A stretch of DNA of 64,000 nucleotides, taken from the NCBI GenBank assembly GCA_944325685.1, contig CALVBC010000029.1, positions 1 to 64,000 of the forward strand. Direction: 5' to 3'. Made by a program: the position numbers and the translations under genes. Each line of letters opens with the position of its first letter. Within the stretch, counting starts at the first letter, position 1. Under the pieces are notes generated by a model that saw nothing but the letters and a program-made list of their open reading frames with translations, was not told the DNA's origin and did not search any database. Below, piece by piece: positions 33,567 through 42,067 of the stretch. The DNA is from an uncultured Erysipelotrichaceae bacterium. GTDB taxonomy: Bacteria; Bacillota_I; Bacilli_A; Erysipelotrichales; Erysipelotrichaceae.

Positions 33567-34898
33567 ATGAAAGTTATGGGCAGAGATCTAACACAAGGAC
33601 CAGTCATCAAAACTTTGATCGCTTTTGCGATCCCGATGATCTTAGGTGACTTATTACAACAGTGCTACAACATCGCCGACACGCTGATCGTCGGTCAGTT
33701 TTTAGGAACGACAGCCCTAGGGGCAGTTGGTTCAGCCTTTTCCCTTATGACCTTTATCACTTCGATCATCTTAGGGCTAGCTATGGGAAGCGGGACCATC
33801 TTTTCGATGCGCTTTGGGCAAAAAGATGAAAAAAGCTTAAAAGAGTCGATCTTAGCTTCTTTTATCCTCATCCTTATCGTGACGGTGATATTAGATATCC
33901 TAGTTTATGTCTTTATCGATCAGATCATTGAATTGCTGAATACACCAAGTGAGATGATCGTTATGATGCATGACTACCTCTTTTATGTCTTCATGGGCTT
34001 ATTAGCCATCTTCTTATATAATTTCTTTGCTTCTTTATTAAGATCGCTAGGTGATTCGATCATGCCACTTGTCTTTTTAGCGATCTCAGCGATCTTGAAT
34101 ATCATCTTAGATCTTTACTTTGTGGCGGTATTAAATATCGGCGTACAAGGAGCGGCGATCGCGACTGTGATCGCCCAATACATATCAGGCTTTGGGATCA
34201 TGATCTATACATGCAAGAAATATCCTGATCTATTAAGATATCAAGGTGTGAAACTCAAAGCTCATCGCTTAAAGGAGATCGCTAATTTCTCCTTTCTCAC
34301 CTGCTTACAACAATCAATCATGAACTTAGGGATCCTCATGGTCCAGGGTCTAGTGAATAGCTTTGGGACCGTCGTCATGGCTAGCTTTGCCGCTAGCGTC
34401 AAGATCGACGCCTTTGCCTATTTGCCAGTCCAAGATCTCGGCAATGCCTTTTCGATCTTCATCTCACAAAACTTCGGTGCTGATAAAAAAGATCGGATCA
34501 AAAAAGGTATCAAAGCCGCTTTTATGATCACGGTGACATTTGGGATCATCACATCATTATTTGTGAATATCTTTGCCTATGAGTTATTAGGTCTATTCTC
34601 CGATGTTCCTGAAGTGATCGCTGTAGGTAGAGAGTATCTTTTGATCGAAGGTAGCTTTTATGCCTTGATCGGGATCTTATTTTTATTATATGGCTTATAT
34701 CGAGCGATCTGTATGCCGATGATGTCAGTAATACTGACTATACTATCTTTAGGTACAAGAGTTGTCTTGGCTTATATCTTAGCCGATATGATCGGGGTCA
34801 TCGGCATCTGGTGGTCAGTCCCGATCGGTTGGATCTTAGCTGATCTCTTCGGTATCATCTATTATTTTATATATGCTAAAAAGAAGATCTTAGTCTAG
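33567..34898 (+). CDS. MATE-family efflux transporter
   Basis: 443 residues with 12 membrane helices. DLTQGPVIKTLIAFAIPMIL and the next LLQQCYNIADTLIVGQFLG are the MATE N-terminal signature; ALGAVGSAFSL follows. MATE proteins expel drugs or metabolites using Na+ or H+. An alternative ATG is 9 bases downstream. No strong ribosome site is seen. The stop codon overlaps the stop of a merR remnant on the other strand. Confidence 0.9.
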   Translation: MKVMGRDLTQGPVIKTLIAFAIPMILGDLLQQCYNIADTLIVGQFLGTTALGAVGSAFSLMTFITSIILGLAMGSGTIFSMRFGQKDEKSLKESILASFILILIVTVILDILVYVFIDQIIELLNTPSEMIVMMHDYLFYVFMGLLAIFLYNFFASLLRSLGDSIMPLVFLAISAILNIILDLYFVAVLNIGVQGAAIATVIAQYISGFGIMIYTCKKYPDLLRYQGVKLKAHRLKEIANFSFLTCLQQSIMNLGILMVQGLVNSFGTVVMASFAASVKIDAFAYLPVQDLGNAFSIFISQNFGADKKDRIKKGIKAAFMITVTFGIITSLFVNIFAYELLGLFSDVPEVIAVGREYLLIEGSFYALIGILFLLYGLYRAICMPMMSVILTILSLGTRVVLAYILADMIGVIGIWWSVPIGWILADLFGIIYYFIYAKKKILV

Positions 34899-35062
34899 TC
34901 AGCTTTGCGGATATGCTTGACGATATCACGATACTCTAACGGGGTATCTTCAAGCTTGATATCTCTAAGACCTTCTTCACTATTTTCTTTGACAGCTGTC
35001 TTATAATACCAACACTTATATTCAACGAGCTTTAAAGATCTTTTTAGATCTTCGATCTTTCT
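34895..35062 (-). pseudogene. MerR-family regulator, C-terminal remnant
   Basis: The minus frame reads KIEDLKRSLKLVEYKCWYYK, then TAVKENSEEGLRDIKLEDTP and ends RDIVKHIRKAD. The coiled-coil helix with EYKxWYY is typical of the C-terminus of MerR regulators. The DNA-binding domain is missing; the frame runs into a stop at about 35063. The break is shared with an aldo/keto reductase tail on the other strand, pointing to one deletion through a divergent pair. Confidence 0.65.
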
Positions 35063-35199
35063 TTAAAGAGCGTATGATCGATAATGCCGATGTCAACTTT
35101 AAGATCAGTGAGGAAGATATGGAAGTATTAAAACACGTTGAGAAGATCAAAGACTATGGTGAAAGTAGTTTCTTCCCGGTATTTGGTGGCAAGATGTAA
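35062..35199 (+). pseudogene. Aldo/keto reductase, C-terminal remnant
   Basis: The frame reads ERMIDNADVNFKISEEDMEV, then LKHVEKIKDYGESSFFPVFG and GKM before a TAA. This is the last 40-45 residues of an aldo/keto reductase, with no barrel and no start. It abuts the merR remnant head to head. Confidence 0.68.
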
Positions 35200-35200
35200 G

Positions 35201-35223
35201 AGAGGTGCAAACCTCTTTTTCTT
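35201..35223 (+). terminator. Terminator after aldo/keto reductase remnant
   Basis: AGAGGT (35201-35206), GCAA, ACCTCT (35211-35216) and a T-rich tail. It remains although its gene is lost. Confidence 0.8.
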
Positions 35224-35292
35224 TGGTCATTGGTATTTTTAAATAGAGGCAAATCGATTATAATAGCTACGTTTTTGGATAAGGAGATAGAA

Positions 35293-36516
35293 ATGCGGAC
35301 TTTTTTTGATAAACATAAAGAGCCGAATAGGGTGGTAAGGACGATCGAGCTTGTCGCGATCATCGTCTTGCTGATCGCATTGGTCTCAGCTTTTGGTTTT
35401 GGCCTATTTAGGACTAATGCCAGTGTCGGTAGTGTTATCGATACAACGACTGTTGAATTAGATCGAGACCTAGAAAATGAAGAATGTGACTTTGAAGAGA
35501 TGAGTGTCTGTACCGTCACTTATACCGATGGTGATGCGTCACTTTCCCTTGATCTTAGTGAAGAAGAGTATAACGATGCAAAAGATCAGATCACGGCTTA
35601 TGGCCTTACTCTAGAAGATGGCTCAACTTATTATTTTGATCATGAAGATGTATCAAATACAGAGCTCCAACAAGCATATGGTGAAGTGATGGCTGATGAG
35701 ATGATGCCGGTGTATAACTTTGCCAATGCATCATTTGTCCTATTATTATCGGTATTAGTGATGTGGGGCTTCGGTAAGGAATTTACGACTTATGAGAAGT
35801 CATGGTTTGTATCGATCATGGTCTTAGCGACGATCTTCTCGGTCTTATTCCCTGAAGAGAGCGCTAATGGGGTCAATGGTGTCATCATCATGTGGCTATA
35901 TCTATTAGATACCTTCCTCAATATCTTGTGTGAACTATTGATATCTAAACAATCACGTTACAATTTCTTAGTATCGGTATTTGTCGAGATCGTCGAGATC
36001 GCTATTGCGATCGTCCTCATGTATCGCTTTGCGACTTTGGCAACAACTTTACTATTCTGGTTACCGATCGATATCATCAGCTTTATCAACTGGTCAAAAC
36101 ATAAGGATGATGAAGAAGATGAGTTAACGATCGTAAGAAGATTAAAGGGATGGCAAGAGGTGCTAGTCATCTTAGGTATCATCGTTTGGACTTTCGGTGT
36201 TGGCTATCTTATCAGTGGCCTTGATATCGCGACCGATTTCTACAACAACGATACACTTGAGACAGCTATCATCTACATCGATGCTTGCGCATCGGCGGTC
36301 GGTATCGCTAATGGTCTATTCATCTTTTTCCGCTTCCGCGAGCAATGGATCGCTTGGTATATCTGTGCCGCTCTAGAAGCGATCATCAATATCCTTTCAG
36401 GTCAATATGTCCTATTGATCTTGAAGTTAGGTTACTTCACGAATACGACTTATGGCTATATCAAGTGGACCAAATATATCAAAAGCCACAGTGAAAAAGA
36501 AGCGACGATCTTTTGA
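35293..36516 (+). CDS. pnuC: PnuC-family nicotinamide riboside transporter with extra outer domain
   Basis: 407 residues from ATG 35293 (AAGGAG 6-11 bases upstream); an earlier frame start has no site. The C-terminal part (about 180-405) is PnuC: seven or so membrane helices with FRFREQWIAWYICAALEAII and ILKLGYFTNTTYGYIKW. The N-terminus adds one membrane helix (about 17-38) and an acidic segment of about 95 residues with a Cys pair (ECDFEEMSVC) and LDLSEEEYNDAKDQ before the second helix. PnuC usually has about 200-250 residues, so this domain is unusual. The transporter brings in vitamin B3 ribosides. Confidence 0.82.
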   Translation: MRTFFDKHKEPNRVVRTIELVAIIVLLIALVSAFGFGLFRTNASVGSVIDTTTVELDRDLENEECDFEEMSVCTVTYTDGDASLSLDLSEEEYNDAKDQITAYGLTLEDGSTYYFDHEDVSNTELQQAYGEVMADEMMPVYNFANASFVLLLSVLVMWGFGKEFTTYEKSWFVSIMVLATIFSVLFPEESANGVNGVIIMWLYLLDTFLNILCELLISKQSRYNFLVSVFVEIVEIAIAIVLMYRFATLATTLLFWLPIDIISFINWSKHKDDEEDELTIVRRLKGWQEVLVILGIIVWTFGVGYLISGLDIATDFYNNDTLETAIIYIDACASAVGIANGLFIFFRFREQWIAWYICAALEAIINILSGQYVLLILKLGYFTNTTYGYIKWTKYIKSHSEKEATIF

Positions 36517-36577
36517 TCTACTTGAGATAAAGACGACAGTTTTGTACAATTATAGTGATAGATAAAGGAGTATAAAA

Positions 36578-37135
36578 ATGGCAATTGCAGCAGGTGATTT
36601 TAAAACAGGTTTAACACTTATCGTCGATGGTGACCCTTGGCAGGTCCTCGATTTCCAACACGTCAAACCAGGTAAGGGTGCAGCGATCTTAAAGACGAAG
36701 ATGAAGAATCTCAAAAACGGCAACGTCCAAGAGCGTAACTTCAATGCGTCTACCAAGTTTGAACAAGCCAACATCGCAAAGAAAGCCGCACAGTATTCTT
36801 ATAATGCGGACAATACTTATTACTTCATGGATCTAGAGACTTATGACACCTATGAACTATCAGAAGATCATCTAGGTATCAATAAGTACTTCATCATCGA
36901 AGGTTCAGAAGTCAGTTTGATGTTCTTTGATGGGGAATTACTATCAGTATCCGTACCAGAAAAGGTCGAACTTACCGTCGCCGAGACTGATCCAGCGATC
37001 AAAGGTGCACCATCTAACCAAACTAAAGATGCAACTTTAGAGACTGGTCTTAAGATCAGGGTCCCACAGTTCATCGAACAGGGTGAAAAGATCATCGTCT
37101 ATACGGCTGATGGATCATATTCAGGAAGAGCTTGA
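36578..37135 (+). CDS. efp: Translation elongation factor P
   Basis: 185 residues, three beta-barrel domains. The modification loop is VKPGKGAAILKTKMKNL, with Lys33 as the residue that in other bacteria carries beta-lysine or 5-aminopentanol. The end SGRA is normal. EF-P relieves ribosome stalling at proline runs. AAGGAG precedes the ATG. Its stop codon lies in the loop of its own terminator. Confidence 0.97.
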   Translation: MAIAAGDFKTGLTLIVDGDPWQVLDFQHVKPGKGAAILKTKMKNLKNGNVQERNFNASTKFEQANIAKKAAQYSYNADNTYYFMDLETYDTYELSEDHLGINKYFIIEGSEVSLMFFDGELLSVSVPEKVELTVAETDPAIKGAPSNQTKDATLETGLKIRVPQFIEQGEKIIVYTADGSYSGRA

Positions 37136-37149
37136 TAGCTCTTTTTTAA
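37123..37149 (+). terminator. Terminator overlapping efp stop codon
   Basis: AGAGCT (37127-37132), TGAT, AGCTCT (37137-37142) and TTTTTT (37142-37147). The TGA stop of efp is in the loop. The next gene may start only 5 bases after the T-run. Confidence 0.75.
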
Positions 37150-37151
37150 AC

Positions 37152-37901
37152 ATGACAAGAGTCGCTTTGATAACCGGTGGCGCTAAAGGTATCGGTGCTG
37201 CCATCGCTTATGAATTAGCTAAAGAAGGTCATGATATCATCGTCAACTATCTGACCTCAGAGATAAAAGCTAAAGAGCTACAAGAAAAGATCGTCAAAGA
37301 CTTCGGTGTTAGATGCATGACTTATCGATGTGATGTATCTAAAGAAGATGAGGTCGAAAAGATGATTGCTGATATCGAAAAGGAAATGGGTGGCGTTGAT
37401 ATCCTCATCAATAATGCCGCGATCGATCTTTCCAACCTCTTTCATCTAAAGACCGCTGATGATTTTAGAAGGACCTTTGATGTGAATGTCATCGGTGCTT
37501 ATAACTGTGCAAAAAGCGTCTATCGGCATATGTTAGAGAAGGAATATGGTCGGATCATCAATATATCATCGACCAATGGGGTAAATACCTACTATCCGAT
37601 GTGCATCGACTATGACGCCTCTAAGGCTGCCCTTAATTCACTTACTCATGACTTAGCCTTTGAGATGGGACCATATGTGCATGTGAATGCGATCATCCCA
37701 GGTTTCATCGGTACAGAGAGTGAATTAGATGGCTATGATGAAGAGTTCTTAAAAGAAGAGACGGATAAGATCATGATCAAAAGATATGGTGATCCCAAAG
37801 AAGTAGCCTATCTTGTCGCCTTTTTAGTCAGTGATAAAGCTGACTTTATCAATAATGCCATAATCAGGATCGATGGTGGACAAATGGGCAGTGTTTATTA
37901 G
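37152..37901 (+). CDS. Short-chain dehydrogenase/reductase (FabG-like)
   Basis: 249 residues from ATG 37152. NAD(P)-binding TGGAKGIGAAIA, NNAA at about 90, catalytic Ser in NISSTNG, Tyr and Lys in YDASKAAL, and a C-terminal IRIDGGQMG. It is of the 3-oxoacyl-ACP reductase type. No ribosome site is placed normally; AGGA (37123-37126) is just before the efp terminator hairpin and would be close to the ATG only if the hairpin forms. A GTG at 37083, in frame inside efp, is an alternative start. The substrate is unknown. Confidence 0.87.
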   Translation: MTRVALITGGAKGIGAAIAYELAKEGHDIIVNYLTSEIKAKELQEKIVKDFGVRCMTYRCDVSKEDEVEKMIADIEKEMGGVDILINNAAIDLSNLFHLKTADDFRRTFDVNVIGAYNCAKSVYRHMLEKEYGRIINISSTNGVNTYYPMCIDYDASKAALNSLTHDLAFEMGPYVHVNAIIPGFIGTESELDGYDEEFLKEETDKIMIKRYGDPKEVAYLVAFLVSDKADFINNAIIRIDGGQMGSVY

Positions 37902-37973
37902 TGCAGTTTAGATCGATCTGTGCTAATATGTAGGTATGCAATATCTCCTTTCTTGATCATTCGTATCGCATCT

Positions 37974-37997
37974 AAAAAAGCTCCAAAGAGCTTTTTT
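37974..37997. terminator. Bidirectional terminator
   Basis: AAAAAAGCTC (37974-37983), CAAA, GAGCTTTTTT (37988-37997) is a perfect stem between two converging units. Confidence 0.88.
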
Positions 37998-38056
37998 GGT
38001 TTTAAAAGATGATCACGAATAATAAAAGAAGAGCTTATAACTCTCCTAGTCTACTC

Positions 38057-38449
38057 TTACAATGCTAGATCTTTTAAAAAGTCGGTAACTGATGTGACCA
38101 ATGGATCTTTTGGAAAATACTTTATATTGTCAGTAATTAGTTTGGCATGACAAAATTTAGCTACTTCATAGAATTTTTGATCTGATCTATCGATAAATTC
38201 TCCTTCGATCGGATCGGTAATGACCGATCTGCCGTTTGTTTCAAACCAATCTAGTAAAGAATTTATCTCGCCATCAGAGAAACAAAATTTAGGTCGTCTC
38301 AGTATTTCTCTATATTCATTTAATATCCTATGATCAAAACACGGGATAAGCGATCCGGTGATGACCATACTAATGATCTTTGCCGGCGCCCCATTTTTTG
38401 ACCAAAGGGCTGATACTAATACATTGGTATCGATCACCACTAGCATCAT
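38057..38449 (-). CDS. PIN-domain toxin
   Basis: 130 residues. VVIDTNVLVSALWSKNGAPA gives the first catalytic Asp, LNEYREILRRPKF the Glu, and SDQKFYEVAKFCHAKLITDN the later acidic residues; this is the COG1569-like family of putative PIN toxins that cut RNA with Mg2+. It begins directly after the stop of the antitoxin gene, so the two are one operon. Confidence 0.87.
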   Translation of the reverse strand: MMLVVIDTNVLVSALWSKNGAPAKIISMVITGSLIPCFDHRILNEYREILRRPKFCFSDGEINSLLDWFETNGRSVITDPIEGEFIDRSDQKFYEVAKFCHAKLITDNIKYFPKDPLVTSVTDFLKDLAL

Positions 38450-38725
38450 CTACTCTCCATTACGCAAGGCTACGATCTCTTTTTCAATGTCTTCATCGCT
38501 CATATAACCTTTTTCAGCAGCTTTTGTTCGCATTGAATTAAAAGCTATCATTGCCTTTGCTTGCTTGATAGCTTTTATGGTCTCTTCAAAACTACCGTCG
38601 GATATATCGACTAAGATCGCTTTCGGTCTACCGTTGTTTGTGATGACTACTTCACCATCTGAAGCAAGATCTTCCCAAATGCTTTTAGGTGTTGTTCTTA
38701 GATCTCTTGTGGTATAAAAATTCAT
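38450..38725 (-). CDS. Phd/YefM-type antitoxin
   Basis: 91 residues from ATG 38725 with GGAGG 10 bases upstream; an in-frame ATG at 38770 has none. FYTTRDLRTTPKSIWEDLAS, VVITNNGRPKAILVDIS are the Phd/YefM fold; the tail ISDEDIEKEIVALRNGE-type acidic helix wraps the toxin. It pairs with the PIN toxin and should repress the operon via the palindrome at 38756. Confidence 0.87.
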   Translation of the reverse strand: MNFYTTRDLRTTPKSIWEDLASDGEVVITNNGRPKAILVDISDGSFEETIKAIKQAKAMIAFNSMRTKAAEKGYMSDEDIEKEIVALRNGE

Positions 38726-38755
38726 ATCGGTACCTCCAATTTTATTATATTTTAT

Positions 38756-38773
38756 ATTGTGATGTGACACAAT
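38756..38773 (-). promoter_or_regulatory. Palindrome before PIN/Phd operon
   Basis: ATTGTG (38756-38761), ATGTGA, CACAAT (38768-38773) is a perfect inverted repeat 31 bases before the antitoxin start; probable autoregulatory operator. Confidence 0.55.
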
Positions 38774-38817
38774 TGTCTACAAATAGAGATACAATATCTA
38801 TGAATTTCCTATAAGAC

Positions 38818-38856
38818 AAAAATAAAAGCTCTCACTTTGATAATGGAGTAAGAGCT
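38818..38856 (-). terminator. Terminator of methionine-gamma-lyase-like gene
   Basis: On the minus strand AGCTCT-TACTC pairs with GTGAG-AGCT and is followed by TTTATTTTTGTC. Confidence 0.65.
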
Positions 38857-38877
38857 ATGTAAGTGATCTAAACAAAT

Positions 38878-40125
38878 CTATTTCAAATTAGAAAGAGCTA
38901 ATAAGATCGATAATTTACCATACTCATAGGTAAGGCCACCTTGTAGATATAGGCGATATGGCTCGATGACTGGCGCATCAGCACTTAGTTCGATCGTACT
39001 ACCTTGAGTGAAACTACCAGCAGCCATGACTTCATTGAAAGGATATCCAGGCATCGGTGCACTCATCACCTTGACAAAGGAATCGATCGGACTTGATGAT
39101 TGGATACCTTGAGTGAACTGAGTTAGCTTTTCTTCATTTCCAAGCTCAACGGTCTGGATGATGTCAGTGCGCTCTTCATCAAAGCGTGGGGATACGTTCT
39201 TATAGCCGAGCTTCTCTAACATATAAGCGCTAAAGATAGCTGTTTTTAAGGCATTCCTTACAGCGCTTGGTGCCATGAATAGACCTTTGAAGAAGTTGAT
39301 ATTTTGGTTGAAATTGGCGCCTAGATCTTTAGCGATGCCTGGAGCAGTCAGTCTTTCCGCGACCATATGGATCAGTTCTTTGTTGCCGGCGACATAACCA
39401 CCAGTCGAAGCGATGCCACCACCGAGGTTTTTCATCAAAGAGCCGACGACTATATCAGCCCCAACATGACCTGGCTCTTTTTTCTCAACGAGTTCTCCAT
39501 AGCAATTGTCGACAAAGATGATCACCTTATCATCGACCGCCTTGATCTTTTTGACGATCCTTTCGATCTTATCCATCATCAAAGACTTTCTTGAGGCATA
39601 GCCTCTTGATCTTTGGATCTCGACGAGTTTGATACCGCCTTTTTTGATCCTAGCGATGATCTTATCATCATCAAAATCATCATCCACAAGGTCGATCTCT
39701 TCGTATTTGACCCCGTTGGCTTTTAATGATTGCGATGAATCACCATAGATACCGATGAGCTCTTGAAGGGAGTCATATGGTGTCCCGGTGATCGATAATA
39801 AAGTGTCACCGTATTTTAGCAAAGCCGATAAAGCAAGATAGATAGCACTAGTACCACTTGAGATCTGTGCTCTGACTAAAGCATCTTCAGTTCCTAAGAC
39901 CTTGGCAAATATCGCCTCTAGTTTATCCCTTCCTTCATCGTAGTTACCATAACCATTGATATCGGCAAAATCACTATATGAGACACGGTTTTCGATAAAA
40001 GCATCTAAGATACGATCAGAATTATAAATGCATATATCATCGACTTTAGCGAAGACCTCTTTTAATTCTATTTCAGCCTCATCAGCGAGTTTTAATAAGT
40101 CAGTATTTATCTTATCTAAGATCAT
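38878..40125 (-). CDS. Methionine gamma-lyase family (aluminium resistance) protein, PLP enzyme
   Basis: 415 residues. This fold-type I PLP protein family (PF06838, YnbB-like) is recognised by AQISSGTSAIYLALSALLKYG, NCYGELVEKKEPGHVGADI, the PLP lysine in GSLMKNLGGGIASTGGYVAG (about residue 235) and MPGYPFNEVMAAGSFTQGS near the end. Despite the name aluminium resistance protein, a C-S lyase activity on sulfur amino acids is assumed for the family. It is a single gene with GGAGG before the ATG. Confidence 0.92.
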   Translation of the reverse strand: MILDKINTDLLKLADEAEIELKEVFAKVDDICIYNSDRILDAFIENRVSYSDFADINGYGNYDEGRDKLEAIFAKVLGTEDALVRAQISSGTSAIYLALSALLKYGDTLLSITGTPYDSLQELIGIYGDSSQSLKANGVKYEEIDLVDDDFDDDKIIARIKKGGIKLVEIQRSRGYASRKSLMMDKIERIVKKIKAVDDKVIIFVDNCYGELVEKKEPGHVGADIVVGSLMKNLGGGIASTGGYVAGNKELIHMVAERLTAPGIAKDLGANFNQNINFFKGLFMAPSAVRNALKTAIFSAYMLEKLGYKNVSPRFDEERTDIIQTVELGNEEKLTQFTQGIQSSSPIDSFVKVMSAPMPGYPFNEVMAAGSFTQGSTIELSADAPVIEPYRLYLQGGLTYEYGKLSILLALSNLK

Positions 40126-40213
40126 ATAAAAAACCTCCGCGCACCATTATAGCAAATCCTAACACGATATCTATTCCTTAAAGTGTATAATATGTGTGTT
40201 AAAGGGGATAGAT

Positions 40214-41995
40214 ATGATCGAACGTAAAGAATTGAAAAGAAGTGCTAAACAAGTCGTCAAAAAACACTATGTCTTTTTGATCGTCGCTTGTCTTATCGCT
40301 GCACTATTATCATCGGATTTCACATACTCCTTTGATCAGCTCAGCGCGTTAAATGAAGAAACAGCACAAACACAACACAATCTTCCATCAAGTAGTCTTG
40401 ATGCGAGTGATGTCATCGCAGAGTTTTTAGTCGATGGTAGCCAAGCATCAGAGGAATTAGCCCAAGAGATAACCGATGAGCGGATCGAAAATAGCACTGA
40501 TCCGATCTTTGGTCTAACTAATGGTGTATTTGCCAGAATCGTCAATGCCCTGACTTCTGGCTCGATCTATATCCAGATCATCCAAGCTATCGCATCGATC
40601 GTCGGCTCTGATAGCTTAGCGATCGTCATCTTGATCGGTCTTGGCTTATTATTCATCTTTATGATCTGGTTTTTTATCCAGAATGTCTTCACCGTCATCT
40701 TAAGGCGGATCTTTTTAGAAGCCAGGACTTATGAGAAGGTACCTTTTTCTAGGTATATGTTTTTAAGCCATGTCAAAAAGTGGATCCATGCGAGTTTCAC
40801 CTTATTTTTGACCTATATATACCAAACGCTGTGGTCACTTACGATCATTGGTGGTATCATCAAACATTACTCCTATTTCTTAGTCCCTTATATCGTGGCA
40901 GAAGATCCTTCGATCGGAGCTAATAAAGCCATCACTTTATCGCGTAAGATGATGAAAGGACATAAGTGGGAGTGCTTTAAGATCGATCTTTCTTTTATCG
41001 GTTGGATCATGCTTTCGGGGATCACCTTAGGTCTATCATCACTGTTTTATAGCAATGCCTATCAGGTAGCTACTTTCAGTGAATATTATGTGACACTAAG
41101 GAAAGAAGCCAAAGAGAAAGGCATTGAAGGAAGTGAACTATTAAATGATCATTATCTATATGAAAAAGCTTCAGTCAGTGAATTAGAAAAGGCTTATCCT
41201 GAAGCTAAGGACAAGGTCGAAAGACCGCGTCTTAAAGGGGTAAAGGGCTTCTTTGCGGAATTCTTTGGTCTCTTATTTAAAGAAGGCAAAGAAGAGAAGG
41301 CTTATGAAGAAGAACTTAAATATTATGAGCGCTATCGTGAAGTTGCCGATGTCTATGAGGGCAAGAGTTATCCAACACGCTTATTCACGATCAAGGAAAG
41401 CGATAAAAGGGTGATCTTCGATAACCTTGAGCCGATGCGTGTCTATACGATCTGGTCGGTCATCCTTATGTTTTTTATCTTCTCGATGATCGGCTGGCTT
41501 TGGGAAGTATCCTTACATCTGATCACCGACGGTACCTTCGTCAATCGGGGTGCGATGTTTGGACCGTGGCTTCCGATCTATGGATCAGGTGGGATCTTGA
41601 TCTTATTACTGCTCAAGAAGTTCCGTGATAAGCCATGGCTAAACTTCATCCTCATCATCATCGTTTGTGGCATACTAGAATATACGACATCATATGTGAT
41701 GGAGATGAATAATGGCTTAAAGTGGTGGGATTATACCGGTTACTTCCTCAATCTCAATGGACGGATCTGTGCCGAAGGACTGATGGTCTTTGGCATCGGT
41801 GGTATGGCATTTGCCTATGTATTAGCACCGGTATTTGATGGTCTTATCAAAAAGATCAAACCATCTCTAACGAGGACCTTATGTATCATCTTGGTCATCG
41901 CCTTTATATCCGATATGATCTATTCGCATTTCTATCCTAATACCGGTGAAGGAATCACCGACTATGCCTATATCAATAGGGTAGAAACACTATAA
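40214..41995 (+). CDS. DUF975 plus ABC-transporter type IV (PF06541) membrane protein
   Basis: 593 residues from ATG 40214 (AAAGGGG upstream). The first 300 residues are DUF975: IERKELKRSAKQVVKKHYVF, six or so membrane helices, and ITLSRKMMKGHKWECFKIDL. A charged linker follows (about 300-400). The C-terminal 190 residues are a PF06541 domain: GWLWEVSLH, RGAMFGPWLPIYGSGG, LEYTTSYVMEMNNGLKWWDY and LNLNGRICAEG. Function is unknown; the fold is predicted as transporter-like. A second PF06541 protein lies at 60841. Confidence 0.85.
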   Translation: MIERKELKRSAKQVVKKHYVFLIVACLIAALLSSDFTYSFDQLSALNEETAQTQHNLPSSSLDASDVIAEFLVDGSQASEELAQEITDERIENSTDPIFGLTNGVFARIVNALTSGSIYIQIIQAIASIVGSDSLAIVILIGLGLLFIFMIWFFIQNVFTVILRRIFLEARTYEKVPFSRYMFLSHVKKWIHASFTLFLTYIYQTLWSLTIIGGIIKHYSYFLVPYIVAEDPSIGANKAITLSRKMMKGHKWECFKIDLSFIGWIMLSGITLGLSSLFYSNAYQVATFSEYYVTLRKEAKEKGIEGSELLNDHYLYEKASVSELEKAYPEAKDKVERPRLKGVKGFFAEFFGLLFKEGKEEKAYEEELKYYERYREVADVYEGKSYPTRLFTIKESDKRVIFDNLEPMRVYTIWSVILMFFIFSMIGWLWEVSLHLITDGTFVNRGAMFGPWLPIYGSGGILILLLLKKFRDKPWLNFILIIIVCGILEYTTSYVMEMNNGLKWWDYTGYFLNLNGRICAEGLMVFGIGGMAFAYVLAPVFDGLIKKIKPSLTRTLCIILVIAFISDMIYSHFYPNTGEGITDYAYINRVETL

Positions 41996-41998
41996 GAC

Positions 41999-42017
41999 AA
42001 TAAACCAACGGTTTAAT
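41999..42017. repeat. Palindrome TAAACC-N3-GGTTTA, copy 3
   Basis: TAAACC (42001-42006), AAC, GGTTTA (42010-42015), 51 bases before the RNA-ligase start and directly after the DUF975 gene. The outer bases are less perfect than in copies 1 and 2. Confidence 0.5.
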
Positions 42018-42067
42018 GACGTGTCGGTACTATCAGGTTAAACTCCTTACATATAAAGGAGGTAATT

